From Phallusia mammillata (lineage: Eukaryota > Chordata > Ascidiacea > Phlebobranchia > Ascidiidae): 64,000 nucleotides of DNA. The position numbers were made by a program, and so were the translations under genes. The DNA lies in NCBI GenBank assembly GCA_003260075.1, contig QLIY01000578.1, forward strand, positions 1 through 64,000. Reading direction: 5' to 3'. Below the pieces are notes generated by a model that was given only the letters and a program-made list of their open reading frames with translations, searched no databases and was not told the origin of the DNA. Shown here one piece after another: positions 1-12,850 of this stretch; position 1 is the stretch's first letter, and each line of letters begins with the position of its first letter.

Positions 1-639
1 GTTAGGTAGCCTGAAGGTTAGGTGTTTGCTGGACATCGATATCATGCAGACATGCAACATAAAAACGAGTTTGTATTACGCGCTCGCATCAACCTTATTC
101 GTAAGAGTGCGCGAAGGCAAAGGAATATGAGTGGCAGTGAACTGATGAAAACACACGTTCAATACTAGTTTACCCGTTTTTTTCTGGAATCATAACCCTA
201 TCCCCCCCCCCCATTTGTGCTTGTTTGAGCATTAAGGATGAATTTTATAATCAACTACATTACAACATATACTTATAAATGGAACTATCTTCAAAAGATA
301 TTTTTAAACCGAAAAAGACGTTAAGTTTGCATAAGATTGGAAGCGCAACACCTATGATTTACTGAACCAAGAATAAAAACAGTCTTNTTTACTGAACCAA
401 GAATAAAAACAGTCCTCAAAATTAGTCGAGTAACCCGGTTAGGTAGCCTGAAGGTTAGGTGTTTGCTGGACATCGATATCATGCAGACATGCAACATAAA
501 AACGAGTTTGTATTACGCGCTCGCATCAACCTTATTCGTAAGAGTGCGCGAAGGCAAAGGAATATGAGTGGCAGTGAACTGATGAAAACACACGTTCAAT
601 ACTAGTTTACCCGTTTTTTTCTGGAATCATAACCCTATC
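1..639. repeat. 202-bp block present twice (1-202 and 438-639)
   Basis: Bases 1-202 recur essentially unchanged at 438-639. The first copy runs straight into an 11-C tract at 202-212. Between the copies a 25-bp phrase is also repeated on both sides of a single N at 387. The pattern fits overlapping contig ends that were not merged rather than a biological tandem repeat. I see no gene here. Confidence 0.8.
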
Positions 640-782
640 AATACCGGTAGCGAACCGATATGCTTTAGCCACCCAGTCAAAAATTATTTTCCGATTTATG
701 CCCGGCCGATATTTTTTATGATTGATTTATACTTGTATGCCGTGCCACCCTTGTGTCTGATGTACAGTCATCCACCTTGCAG

Positions 783-1467
783 GCTTTTCAGTGTGAGCCA
801 GCAACCACAGAAGAAGACTTAGGCTACATCAGGTATCGTGTCACAGGAAGGTGTTTGTTTGTTTGTTATTATTAATATTATTATTATTGTTATTATATTT
901 ATTTTTTTATTTCTTTAAGGATTTCAAAAATGTATGTTTTTTAGGATTTTAAAGCAGTCGCCCGAAATGTTGAAAGAAGGCNAATGTAGAAAGAAAGACC
1001 CTACGGGCCACAGTAAGGGCTTATGTGCGAACCATTATGAAAAAAGAGCTGACCATGAAATACTCAGGATTGGGTCCGGGAAGAAAAGCTACCAAACGGG
1101 CATACAGAGATTCTAAAGCATATGCAATAATGATAAGTAAGTACAAGCACAATATGGTTTATTACACTAAAATACAAAAGTTGTTTCGACCGTAGCAACT
1201 GGTTTATTTTGTCCACTTGCATTATAAAAATAAAAACAACATCGCTTTCTTTTTGCATCATGTTTAGGTTACGCCTACCACAAAAACGCCAGTACTGAAG
1301 ATATTATTAATAAAGTAAATACCGTTTTCTCGCAAGTCCAAGGTTGGGATGGTGGCAGAAATAAGAGAAACCTACCAGCTGACGCCAGTGATAGCAGCTT
1401 CAGCAGCGAGTCTATACGCTGCCAATGTCAGGAGCGAATAAATACATCGCCCGTGCATTTTTGTTAA
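783..1467 (+). CDS. DUF4806-like protein, 3' part (three exons)
   Basis: Three exons splice in phase: 783-832, 945-1136 and 1268-1467, ending in TAA. The first follows a TTGCAG acceptor and reads AFQCEPATTEEDLGYI. The second gives a basic stretch including RAYVRTIMKKEL and KYSGLGPGRKA. The third gives YAYHKNASTEDIINKVNTVF, then a serine-rich tail. The order (an EEDL segment, a conserved R/K helix before KEL, a YSG-GxGxK turn, then a helical end) resembles the DUF4806 domain found in uncharacterised, often transposon-associated animal proteins; function unknown. The frame breaks at the N at 982, where a short phrase is repeated on both sides (AATGTTGAAAG / AATGTAGAAAG), so the shift is probably an assembly join. 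Upstream exons are not visible. The family call is from memory of the pattern only. Confidence 0.5.
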
Positions 1468-2327
1468 ATACACTCAATTGAAACTTGCTGTTTGGTGTAC
1501 ATGTTATAGCAGGTCAAGTTTTTGAGGCGGTAGTCGTGGATATTATCCTAAATACATCATTAGAATTTCTTTGTTTTGTATGGAACAATCATGGTTGATA
1601 ATTCTCAAGGGCCGAGGATACTTTTAAGGGAACTAACGGAGATAATTTGAATGGTCAGTACACAGTGACCATATCATGTTTTTATGCATGATAACGTGAA
1701 AACTTATCCATGATCGGTGTAATTTTTCTGACTGGAGTAGGGAGCATAACACACTCAGTTAAAGAAAATTTTTATTTTACGGAAAGCAGGTGCCCCATCA
1801 CTTGGTTTTGGCTCGGCAAACTAATGAGCACGCCCATTGCCCTAGTCTAATTTGTAACCAATTACAAAAACATGTTTTCGACTACTGTAAAGTTAAACAA
1901 AACAAACGAAAAGCATATCAAAAGCACATTTATACTTGTCCAAACCCAATTTCACACGTGACAGCACACTGAAAGGCATTCAACATTTCCTCTTGCGTTT
2001 CAATATGAACTGGTAGGACAACACTAATAGCACAAGTGCTCACAGTTGGAAGACACCTGCATTTCGTTCCGCCCGGCGACAAGCAACATTCATGAAGAAA
2101 ATACTTAGATCATTTGGCAACCCAAGAGGTGATACTGTGGCAGATCCTGTTAAAAATTTTATGAACTTCTGGAAAAAATTCTAAAGAAAAATACGACAGA
2201 TGTTACTTGATTTAAGCAAGAAAATGAAAAGTAAAGGAACTCACGCTTGCGCTTACCATCATTCCAGCAGCAATCAGCAAAATCGAGAAATGATTTGTCA
2301 TTTCTTTCATTTTTTGTTACTGCCGTC
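1468..2327. other. Intergenic, no gene seen
   Basis: AT-rich sequence without a convincing exon or RNA gene. Small ORFs here lack coding character. It ends at the target duplication of the hAT element that starts at 2328. Confidence 0.5.
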
Positions 2328-4555
2328 CAGGGGCGGCTCGTGCTAGGGTGCTGCAGCACCCCCTAGATATTTTTACTTAATATTCCGACCACAACATTAC
2401 AGATAACTTTCATGATATTTATTTTTTTATTCTAAGGTATAATTTTTATGAGTATAATTTCCGCCTTGATCGGCATTTTTTTCATTTAAAAAAAAAATTA
2501 TGGCATTAATATGTTATCTATGGTGGAACTGCAGCTCCAGTTTCATGACTTTTTGCACTTGTGCGCATGCGCAGTNAGCTCCAGTTTCATGACTAATCGT
2601 GACGTTTCATGACGTTTTGCACTTGTGCGCATGCGCACTTGGGAAAGCTACATGCCGGGCGAAATAGGCGACAGGGTGCTGCGGCTCGCGCAGCTCCACC
2701 AATCACGCAGCGTGTGAACCGGCCTGTAGTTCAGTGTTGTCTGTTCCGGGTTTACTGTGCTACAAAACCAAACCCGTTTGCTATATTCTGAAGTTCGACA
2801 GTGAGTAGCCTACAGTTAAATAATTATTTTGCCATCTTTTAATTTATTCTTTGAAGGCTAGTCGTGGTTTTTTTAAGATGACTGTAAGTGGGCTTCAGTT
2901 TTTGCAGTGATCATTGAATTAAAAAGGGTGAAAAAAGTGTATCTACCACCTTGAAAATAAAAAAAGGTCATCTAACCGTTTGAAAAGTCACGATTAACCT
3001 TTACAATAACAAGCTGAATAAAGAGTAAATAAAATTGGGATAAAACATTTGCTATTCCAAATATGTTATGCAGGAATAAGCAACCGCAAGAACTACTCAG
3101 TTTTTGTTTTGAATGCTAACAAAGAAAAAAAAAGCTTTGTGACTGTGAAGTTAAATGCCTTACTGAAATTCAGGCAATATTAAATGCAGAACAAACAATT
3201 GCACAAGCAACAGGAATTTTGAAATATCTTAGTGATGACAATTTCAAGTTTGGTTTCTTAACACACCATGTGGACAGTATTTGCAGCCAAGTGCAATCTT
3301 GTTTATTGATATAATGGACATGTACTGTTTCTCTAAACAGTAGCTGCTAAATTGCTTCACAGGAAATGTTTCTTAAGAATGAACATTCTACATGGGAGAT
3401 AGTAGTGACCACCAAGCATATCCTGTTGTTAGAAGAGTTACTGAAACTTTTAAAAAGAAAAGCCAGTTAGTCAGCAATTTCCATGAGTCTTTCAAAGGCA
3501 AAACGGTTTTTGTCAACACTGAAAAGGATGCAAACTTTTCTAAGGAACACCATTATTTCCAAAAAGACTTGCACTTGCAGTGATAGCACTAAATAGAAGA
3601 AAAAAAAAACAGTTTCTTAGTTGTCATTTGGAAATCAAGGAAGAAGCTATCCATTATTTTGCTCAAACTATAACTTTATGATTCATTTAAGTTGTAAAAT
3701 AGAAGCACAAGGTTCAATAATATGTTTTAAATTTAAGTGAGAGTGTTGTAATTTTCAAAGCTTGGAGAGTTTTGCACTTCAAAAAAAGGAATTATAAGCT
3801 ACTTGCCACCAAATAAAGCAGCAAGTATAGCAGTTAAGAGCCTTAAAAACAATTAATAGTTGTACACAAAAGTTAAGTAAAGATGTTAAATAAAATAAAC
3901 AAGTTCTGACACAAATGTAATGTGGTCGTTAAATTTATCAGTTATGATACAAATTAAAAGCTTTATGGCTAGTTTTTTTGTGGCAATTATAATCTGTGAA
4001 GTGTCATAGAATATGTTGAAGATGCTGACTGTGGCTATAAGTTACCTAAATGATACATGACCATATTAATGACTGAATAGCAAGTGTGTTAGTTAGTAGT
4101 CATTGTTATAACCAGTTTTACTTTAATGTTGTCCAACTGAAATACTTCGATCTTTTTCGACTCATTTATTAATATTTTTTTCCATGTACTGTTGTTGTGT
4201 TTTACCGTATTTATAACCGCTTCGTTTCGAGTCTGTGTCACGTGTGTTTTTGTGCCACTTTTTTCGTGCATGTTATTAAGTTTGGTCCGTCGCTGTGCAA
4301 GTAAACAAAATTCCCCCATGATACCGTCTGCGGTTTACACTCGTGTACATTATTGCGTAACAAACATTACGTCACAATGGAGTTGCCGATTAAGATTTGT
4401 ATTACTTGTTTTTGTACACAAAACAATAGCTAGAAAACTAGAAATGTGGCTTTTCTATATATTGCAAACTTATATTTGTTCTAAAATTTGGAGCAGCAAA
4501 GGCTAAAATTTGGAGCAGCAGCACCCCCAGAAATTTTAGGCACGAGCCGCCACTG
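2328..4555 (+). mobile_element. Decayed hAT-family DNA transposon with intact 8-bp target duplication
   Basis: The left end CAGGGGCGGCTCGTGC (2328-2343) is the inverted repeat of the right end GCACGAGCCGCCACTG (4540-4555), 15 of 16 bases matching. Both ends are flanked by CTGCCGTC (2320-2327 and 4556-4563), the 8-bp duplication typical of hAT elements. Inside, 3150-3311 reads as a short stretch with transposase-like character (CLTEIQAILNAEQTIAQA), then stops, and 3392-3583 is another isolated frame. No full transposase frame survives, so this copy is non-autonomous. A single N at 2576 lies between repeated phrases. The 3' third (3803-4518) recurs at 10397-11115. Confidence 0.85.
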
Positions 4556-4563
4556 CTGCCGTC

Positions 4564-5208
4564 CTCGGCAAATGAAGGCTAGTAAGTAAACGAATAGAAG
4601 CTACTTCTGCACGAAACATGAGCTACATAACTTCAGTGTTTCCCAGGCAAATATAATGCATTAAAAATAATAGTCTACTGCAGATATATTCTGCAAGCAA
4701 AATATTCTCAAGCAGATACCCCCCCCCCCCCCCCCCCCAATAGTCAATAGTTATTCTTACACACATGGTGAGATGTTTTGAAGGTCGAGCACGAGACCTT
4801 CAATTCTAATAAACTTTAGATTGGTTGTTTACTGTTAATTTCACTGCCTCGCGGTAGTAGGGTTACCGGTAGTCTGCCCCTAAACGGGCTTTTCTTATTC
4901 CCTAAATCCTTTAACTAGAAACAAATCGACAGCTAAACTCAACTGTTATTTACAGCATCGTACCAGCAACTATACAAACTGCTAATCCAGCACGTACCAT
5001 GGCTGCTTTTATATCTGTACAATGAATTTAATTGTTAAGCCTAAGCATGGTCATAACAGCCTTTTTATGTCACAATTAGATTCCAATATTACGCCATAAT
5101 AGAATACCTTAACTGTGCTGCATCACTGATTTCGCCTTTTCAATGTGTTTTGAGTTTTTGATGTGTTTCGCTTTTTTAATGTGTTTCGCTTTTTTGATGT
5201 GTTTCGTA

Positions 5209-5305
<97 letters not shown>

Positions 5306-5330
5306 ACGTGGCCACTATGGGCCACCGTAC
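4564..5330. other. Non-coding, with C tracts and a short tandem repeat
   Basis: It contains a 20-C tract (4719-4738), a tandem repeat of about 18 bp with the core ATGTGTTTCGCTTTTTT (about 5145-5207), and a 96-C tract (5210-5305). The C tract cuts into an ABCG2-like exon. Bases 5306-5330 do not match the paralogous exon. Long proline or glycine frames across the tract are not genes. Confidence 0.6.
5210..5305. other. 96-C homopolymer, probable gap placeholder
   Basis: A pure run of 96 C replaces the 5' part of an ABCG2-like exon that is complete in the sister copy at 11201. Nothing biological explains a pure run of this length ending abruptly inside a coding exon. Confidence 0.75.
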
Positions 5331-6744
5331 AACCTTCGCCTGCCTAGTTCGGTATCGGATAACTTTAAAAGTAAACGGATCGATGAGATTTTGCATGATC
5401 TTGGTCTGACCAAGTGCGCCGATACCCAAGTATGGTGCATCAATATTTGTTGTTATATTTGTTTTTGACTCCTGCCAAAACGTATCAATATTGTATTTTT
5501 GTGCATGTTGACCAACCCCCCCCCCTGCGCCGATACCCAAGTATGGTGCATCAATATTTGTTGTTATATTTGTGTTTGGTTCCTGCCAAAACGTATCAAT
5601 ATTGTATTTTGTGTATGTTTACCAAAACAACTCTTTTTTAAAAGATTGGCAACGAGTTTATCCGAGGCATATCTGGTGGTGAAAAGAAACGAGCATTAAT
5701 TGGCATGGAACTTATCACATCTCCATCCGTTCTCTTCCTGGACGAACCAACCACGGGTTTTGACGCTTCCACCGCACATGCTGTTGTGTTGTTATTAAAA
5801 AGGTAAAACTAAATTTGTCCTTGATTGGACTTACCCATTAACGAACGAAATGATTGTGTATTAATAAGCGTTTAATATAGTTTTAGCTGATGACTTCTCG
5901 ATAGCTGATTGTAATGTACTGTCTGTTCAGATTAGCCAATCGAGGTCGTACGATCATTCTTTCCATCCATCAACCTCGTTATTCCATCTTTCGCTTATTC
6001 GACTCCATCACCCTTCTATCTCTGGGGCATCTGGTTTACCACGGACCTTACAACCAAACACTGCCCTATTTTGAACACTTAGGTCAGCAAAAATTCACAC
6101 TGACTTTGTCGTGCAAAAAGTGTTTTAGGCATCCATAGGTTTTTGAAATTTGGTGCCATTTGACACAAACTGTTGGTTCTTGCTCGGTTAGATTACTGTA
6201 CAAAAGTTTTTTCATCCCTTCTGTTCAAAGTGTTTTAACTTAAACTTGCAAATGCATATTTTATGTCATACAAGGTTATGCCCTCGAAAAGCACAACAAT
6301 CCTGCTGACATTATCAACAGCGATTCGACTGCCGTCGCAGCTACGAATCACAAAAGTAGAGGTAACCCATTTAATCACATGTTGCTTATGATGTTGTATG
6401 AACCTGACCTTGATTGTAACTTGTTCTGACCAGTGTTTTTTTGTTTCACTTATGCCCGTTTTGTTTTGACAAGGTTATGCTGAGATCACACACGAACAAG
6501 CGACGACTTTGGCAGAACAACTTTCCGAGAAATTTTTCGAATCAGACATAAATTCTTCCACAGAAACCGAACTCGCTTTAGTTTTGAAACAAAATCAACG
6601 ACTATTTGAATACCAAGGATAATAAATTTCAAATACAAGTAAACTGGTCTTGTATGATGAAAATCTCTGTAACTAAAGCTACATCACACATGTTTCATAT
6701 GCACTAATTGACCCAACATAACAACCTCAAAGTTGGATGTAGAG

Positions 6745-7052
6745 CAGGGTTCGGCAACCCCTGGGACGTGTGCCAACTTTGGCACGCAAGGTGATTTTTC
6801 ATGGCAGGCCAACCGATTTGCTTGTTTATAGTAAAGGCATAATTTAACCTGTTACACTACTTGTTTATAGTTTTGTCGTGCCATTGTCTTAAAATCCAGT
6901 CTACATGGAAAAAAACACTATGCATTTTGCTTACTATAAGGATCAGCTGGCACAAACTACTATTACCCACAAAAATGTTGGGACGCCAACCATTTCCACA
7001 TGGAAATAACAACTAAATTGGCACGCGCCGGTTTAAAGGTTGCCGACTTGCG
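6745..7052. mobile_element. hAT-type MITE in copy A intron
   Basis: The left end is CAGGGTTCGGCAACC and the right end carries the inverse GGTTGCCGACTTGCG. The flanks ATGTAGAG (6737-6744) and ATGTAAAG (7053-7060) match 7 of 8, an aged 8-bp target duplication. There is no coding capacity. An identical insertion is at 12543-12850, so it predates the copy A/B split. Confidence 0.7.
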
Positions 7053-9047
7053 ATGTAAAGGAACAATCAACAAGCCAAATCATTCCTGACTGTGTTTTTT
7101 AGCATTTTTATCTAGGAAGGACTACACTGAAATAGACTTGGACGTTAACAGCAAGTACGCGACGTCATTCAACACCCAATTTAAAGTGCTTTCACGGAGG
7201 GCTTTTAGGAACATTTTACGAAATCCTGTTGCGGCAATTGCAAACGTTAGTAAAATTGTAAACTAGCAAGTGGTGTTTTTACGTCTCGACGTTAATGATC
7301 AGGTTGCTTAAAAGTGCCAATTCCGTTTGACTGTTTGGGCAACGAGTAGGCAATCAGTCAACTTTCCTTTTTGAAGTTACAGTTTAGGTAAACTTTTATT
7401 ATTTTGTGTAGATTGCCGTGAGTCTGGTGTACGGTGTCGTGTTCGGTCTGTTGTATTTCGACGTCGACGACTCTGTAACGATGGGGAGTGAAAACAGGTG
7501 CGAGGTGAAAAATCCAAGTAGGCTACTTAACGTACAAGTGAACATGTCTGGTAAAAGTAACTGAATCCGCTTGGAATTCTGTGTTACAAAGCACATGACC
7601 TCATGTTACCACCCTCCCTTAAACTCTGCACAAGAATTGGTCTAGTGCTTGACTAGAAGTGGGTCACTGTAGCCTGCGCTAAATCGTGGAAGATTGTGTT
7701 ACTTCCAAAATACGTTTTCATCGTGCCCAATATCTAAATAAATGAGAAATTTCACTTGCTTGTCACTAAAACCAGGCGTCTAATTTGGTTGCTAACATTC
7801 AATACTTTGTTATGCAGATTTGGAGTGCTTTTTTTCGTCTCGTCAATTTTGATTTTGAACTCCTAGCTCCTCCTAGCCCGCGATGGATGTTTTCGCCAGG
7901 GAAAAGCGGATTTTCGTGTGAGTAAATCCAGATAAGGAAAATCAATTTGTCATAATCGAAACTAAAAAATATCTGCCAGCTTCTAAAATGTCGGTACAAA
8001 AGGGCAAATAGTGAAATGTAGATTGCAAACAAAAACAAAAATGTTTTGCAGTCACGAGTACACATCTGGTTACTACACAGTCATCTCGTATTTCCTTTCC
8101 CAATTGGTAGCTGATATATTTCCAATGCGAACGTTGGGTTCTATCATGTTAGCAGTCATTATATATTGGATGACTGGTAAGTTGGAGCTTTTTTAGTTAC
8201 AAGAGAACAAACTGCTATAGAAGTTAATGTGGTGTCAAGCGTCAAATAACTGCTGGAACTATTTATGCTCTTCAAAACAATGACGATGAAAAATATGTTG
8301 ATAAAATGTATTCCAGAAATACTAGCAAGATTAATTTTCATTTTTACTGTCGCATGGCGTTAGGTCCCAACACCAACAACTATTTCTGTGCTTAGGTCTG
8401 AAATCCGACCCGACAGCTTTTTTGATTTTCGTTTTACTTCTTTTACTCGTCGGGTACGGTTCTGTGTCGGTGGCTTTCTTCTTTTCTGTATCGTTCGATT
8501 CCAATGACCTTGCTCGCACCTTCGTGGCGTTTTTCTATACCATGTGCATCGTAAGCTGGTTAAGTTTCTTACATGAGGTGACTGATGGGAATTAACACAT
8601 GCGTTTCCATAATTTCAGCTTTTTGCCGGCCTTTTGGTAAATCTAAAAACGGTTCTACCTTGGCTGTCATGGATGGAATACCTGAGCATGTCCAAGTACG
8701 TTCTGTCGGTGAGTATGTTGAGAACAGCGGTTCTTTATGAACGTACTTTATTCCCAAGCTGACGCCAAACCCTTTAAATTTCGAAAATTTTATTGTTCGG
8801 AGGACTTGAAATCCCTGAAATGGTTTCATCAATCCGGGTTTTGAACTTCTTTTTTGACAGGGATTAAGTGTAAATGAGTTTCGATTTCAAAATTTCCAGC
8901 ATTGTCCGACTACTAACGTCAGTGGGATTACGGCAGCTCTTTCGTTTGCTGCACCTGTCAGCATAAATGAAACCTCAACCACATGGTAAGCGGTGTTAAC
9001 ATTTTTTGTTGCAAGAATATCAAAACTTGTCTGTAAGTGTAACTCAG

Positions 9048-9420
9048 AATTGTAAGTCGGCGAGTACTTTTCGGGTGTGGTTCGGGTTCGGGCCGGGCCC
9101 GGGTTTAGATTTTGTTAAACAAACGGGCTTGATTCGGGCCTGACTTTAAATTCTTTGATCGTTTTATTTCAGAGATAAATTACCCAACTAAGTATAGCTA
9201 GTTGCTGGACTTCATCTAATGCCAAACAGCCCTAAAAAGCCGTTTTTAATTATATTCTGTACAGTGGTAAGTTTTGTACGCTTTTATGTAGTGGCCTGTC
9301 AATCAAACGTTTGAGCCTAAACGGGATCCATAAAAAAGCTTTGGGGTCGGGCGGAGCTTCGGGCTTGTACTTTTGGTCTCGGGCAGGCTTCGGGCTCGAA
9401 TTTTCGTCCCGCTTACAATT
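9048..9420. repeat. CGGGC-rich inverted-repeat element in the last intron of copy A
   Basis: It is bounded by AATTGTAAG (9048) and its inverse CTTACAATT (9412-9420). Both ends are rich in TTCGGGC-type repeats in opposite senses, around an AT-rich centre. It looks like a MITE of unknown family; no clear target duplication was seen. The equivalent in copy B is 15026-15398. Confidence 0.4.
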
Positions 9421-10105
9421 ATGATAAAACTATATCTCCAACCAACTGATGCCTTTTTATTAGCCGGCGTTGCTTAACAGTTACGAACACACAAAACAAC
9501 CTATTTGAGTTTTTTTTATCTAACAGTTTCCAAATACCGGGTGAAGAAGTCCTTGTTCGGACTCTCGACTACAAAGATACGAATATCACTGACTGGGATC
9601 TGTGGCTTAATGTTGTCGCACTCAGCTGCCCTACACTTGGAATGTTTACGCTCACGTACATACAACTTGTCCGCACTAAAGTGTACACCTAAATTTGCAC
9701 AAATGTTTATAAATGAATAAAGTCTGAGCATTGACATTGTGTCGAATTCATTTATTTGCGGTTGATATAGTCGTCGTACAGTTTCGTTTTATTGGTAAGG
9801 TTGTTTGGAAAAAAATTTTAATGTTTGGTCTGTGTCCGTTTTGTTGTGTTTTACTTTTTATTTGCCTGAAAATAAGGGTATGAGTTATTAAATGGTGAAT
9901 TTCGCTACAAATAATAGTTACGTCCGTTTGACATAGGCATAGGTTATAATTTTATCATTTAGAAAATCCCAACTCATAAGTAGCCTACTGTATTTATCGT
10001 GGGATCCTAGTTTGAAAACAGTTTTTTTCCAATGTTATAGGGTGGAAGTTTCCGCATCACTCTTTCGACATGTTCACAGACGTCAAACTTGCTAAGACTT
10101 TAAAC

Positions 10106-10345
10106 CAGCGGTTCTTAAACTATAGGGTTCGCGGTCCTTTAAGGGTCCGTGAGGCAATTTTGGGGGAACGCGAAAAGTAATTCTGTTATTGGATCATTGT
10201 TATGCGCAATTTTGCATAACTAGCTAAAATCCAGCAATCAACTTTTATTTTTCTAAAATACACATTTAGGTTTAAGGACCGCGAATCCTCGAAATAACGG
10301 CAAATAAGGGACCGTTTTTTTTTAAAAGAAGTTTGAGAACCACTG
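10106..10345. mobile_element. hAT-type MITE downstream of copy A
   Basis: Ends CAGCGGTTCTTAAACT and AGTTTGAGAACCACTG are inverted repeats with few mismatches, of the widespread hAT end type. Flanks CTTTAAAC and CTTTGAAG match 6 of 8. The 240-bp element has no ORF. A second copy is at 16084-16323. Confidence 0.7.
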
Positions 10346-10396
10346 CTTTGAAGTTTAAACCTGTATCGAACTTGAGTCTTTGGACTTTTAATTCAN

Positions 10397-11115
10397 TTGC
10401 CACCAAATAAAGCAGCAAGTATAGCAGTTAAGAACCTTAAAAACAATTAATAGTTGTTACACAAAAATTAAGAAAAGTTGTTGAATAAAATAAACAAGTT
10501 CTGACACAAATGTAATGTGGTCGTTAAATTTATCAGTTATGATACAAATAAAAAGCTTTATGGCTAGTTTTTTTTTGTGGCAATTATAATCTGTGAAGTG
10601 TCATAGAATATGTTGAAAATGCTGACTGTGGCTATAAGTTACCTAAATGATACATGACCATATTAATGACTGAATAGCAAGTGTGTTAGTTAGTAGTCAT
10701 TGTTATAACCAGTTTTACTTTAATGTTGTCCAACTGAAATACTTCGATCTTTTTCGACTCATTTATTAATATTTTTTTCCATGTACTGTTGTTGTGTTTT
10801 ACCGTATTTATAACCGCTTCGTTTCGAGTCTGTGTCACGTGTGTTTTTGTGCCACTTTTTTCGTGCATGTTATTAAGTTTGGTCCGTCGCTGTGCAAGTA
10901 AACAAAATTCCCCAATGATACCGTCTGCTGTTTACACTCGTGTACATTATTGCGTAACAAACATTACGTCACAATGGAGTTGCCGATAAAGAATCGTATT
11001 ACTTGTTTTTGTACACAAAACAATAGCTAGAAAACTAGAAATGTGGCTTTTCTATATATTGCAAACTTATATTTGTTCTAAAATTTGGAGCAGCAAAGGC
11101 TAAAATTTGGAGCAG
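10397..11115 (+). mobile_element. Fragment of the 2328-4555 hAT element, bounded by Ns
   Basis: This stretch repeats 3803-4518 with few differences but has no element ends and no target duplications. It begins directly after an N (10396) and ends directly before an N (11116). Copy B of the ABCG2-like duplication starts after the second N. It is most simply a contig placed between two joins, not a separate insertion. Confidence 0.7.
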
Positions 11116-12542
11116 NGTTATTTGAGTTTCGTCACATGGATATAACACTTTACAAGTACTTTCAGATCAAAATATCGTTTAAACCAGATCTTTTGCACAG
11201 GAAGATATCTTAATGGGGACATTGACTGTTCGGGAATATTTCTGGTTCACTGCCAACCTTCGCCTGCCTAGTTCTGTATCGGATAACTTTAAAAGTAAAC
11301 GGATCGATGAGATTTTGCATGATCTTGGTCTGACCAAGTGCGCCGATACCCAAGTATGGTGCATCAATATTTGTTGTTATATTTGTTTTTGACTCCTGCC
11401 AAAACGTATCAATATTGTATTTTTGTGCATGTTGACCAAAACAACTCTAATTTAAAAGATCGGCAACGAGTTTATCCGAGGCATATCTGGTGGTGAAAAG
11501 AAACGAGCATCAATTGGCGTAGAACTTATCACATCTCCATCCGTTCTCTTCCTGGACGAACCAACCACGGGTCTTGACGCTTCCTCCGCAAATGCTGTTG
11601 TGTTGTTATTAAAAAGGTAGAACTAAATTTGTCCTTGATTGGACTTACCCATTAACGAACGAAATGATTGTGTATTAATAAGCGTCTCATATAGTTTTAG
11701 CTGATGACTTCTCGATAGCTGATTGTAATGTACTGTCTGTTCAGATTAGCCAATCGAGGTCGTACGATCATTCTTTCCATCCATCAACCTCGTTATTCCA
11801 TCTTTCGCTTATTCGACTCCATCACCCTTCTATCTCTGGGGCATCTGGTTTACCACGGACCTTACAACCAAACACTGCCCTATTTTGAACACTTAGGTCA
11901 GCAAAAATTCACACTGACTTTGTCGTGCAAAAAGTGTTTTAGGCATCCATAGGTTTTTAAACCAGCCGTGTTGAAATTTGGTGCCATTTGACACAAACTG
12001 TTGGTTCTTGCTCGGTTAGATTACTGTACAAAAGTTTTTTCATCCCTTCTGTTCAAAGTGTTTTAACTTAAACTTGCAAATGCATATTTTATGTCATACA
12101 AGGTTATGCCCTCGAAAAGCACAACAATCCTGCTGACATTATCAACAGCGATTCAACTGCCGTCGCAGCTAATCACATGTTGCTTATGATGTTGTATGAA
12201 CCTGACCTTGATTGTAACTTGTTCTGACCAGTGTTTTTTTGTTTCACTTATGCCCGTTTTGTTTTGACAAGGTTATGCTGAGATCACACACGAACAAGCG
12301 ACGACTTTGGCAGAACAACTTTCCGAGAAATTTTTCGAATCAGACATAAATTCTTCCACAGAAACCGAACTCGCTTTAGTTTTGAAACAAAATCAACGAC
12401 TATTTGAATACCAAGGATAATAAATTTCAAATACAAGTAAACTGGTCTTGTATGATGAAAATCTCTGTAACTAAAGCTACATCACACATGTTTCATATGC
12501 ACTAATTGACCCAACATAACAACCTCAAAGTTGGATGTAGAG

Positions 12543-12850
12543 CAGGGTTCGGCAACCCCTGGGACGTGTGCCAACTTTGGCACGCAAGATGATTTTTCAT
12601 GGCAGGCCAACCGATTTGCTTGTCTATAGTAAAGGCATAATTTAACCTGTTACACTACTTGTTTATAGTTTTGTCGTGCCATTGTCTTAAAATCCAGTCT
12701 ACATGGAAAAAAACACTATGCATTTTGCTTACTATAAGGATCAGCTGGCACAAACTACTATTACCCACAAAAATGTTGGGACGCCAACCATTTCCACATG
12801 GAAATAACAACTAAATTGGCACGCGCCGGTTTAAAGGTTGCCGACTTGCG
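12543..12850. mobile_element. hAT-type MITE in copy B intron
   Basis: Same insertion as at 6745-7052, same ends and same intron position, with a few base changes. Confidence 0.7.

Larger units (their letters stand above)
5331..9692 (+). pseudogene. ABCG2-like half-transporter, copy A, 5'-truncated and disabled
   Basis: Exons run from the end of the nucleotide-binding domain to the C-terminus: 5331-5429 (partial), 5645-5802 (signature SGGEKKR and Walker [12 protein letters not shown]), 5931-6082 (H-loop [10 protein letters not shown]), 6275-6360, an exon near 6475-6622, about 7115-7247, about 7412-7497, about 7817-7917, then four or five membrane-domain exons, ending with TAA at 9690-9692 and AATAAA at 9716. 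Walker A is missing, lost at the 96-C tract. Three defects look genuine because copy B shares them. [11 protein letters not shown] has lost FFLDV. The exon near 6475 runs into TAA with no donor. The RFGVLFF exon has a stop plus a +1 shift (AACTCCTAG) before AMDVFAREKRIF. Inferred to be a dead or dying paralogue of the gene at 18082, although its 3' exons stay open. Confidence 0.7.

Noticed and set aside
5109-5540. Frames of poly-glycine (- strand) and poly-proline (+ strand)
   Set aside because: Created only by the 96-C tract; flanks belong to a tandem repeat and an ABCG2-like exon.
5516-5645. Tandem duplicate of the exon end and intron of copy A as a real internal duplication
   Set aside because: The duplicate starts exactly at a 10-C tract, as at other joins, and the paralogue has one copy.
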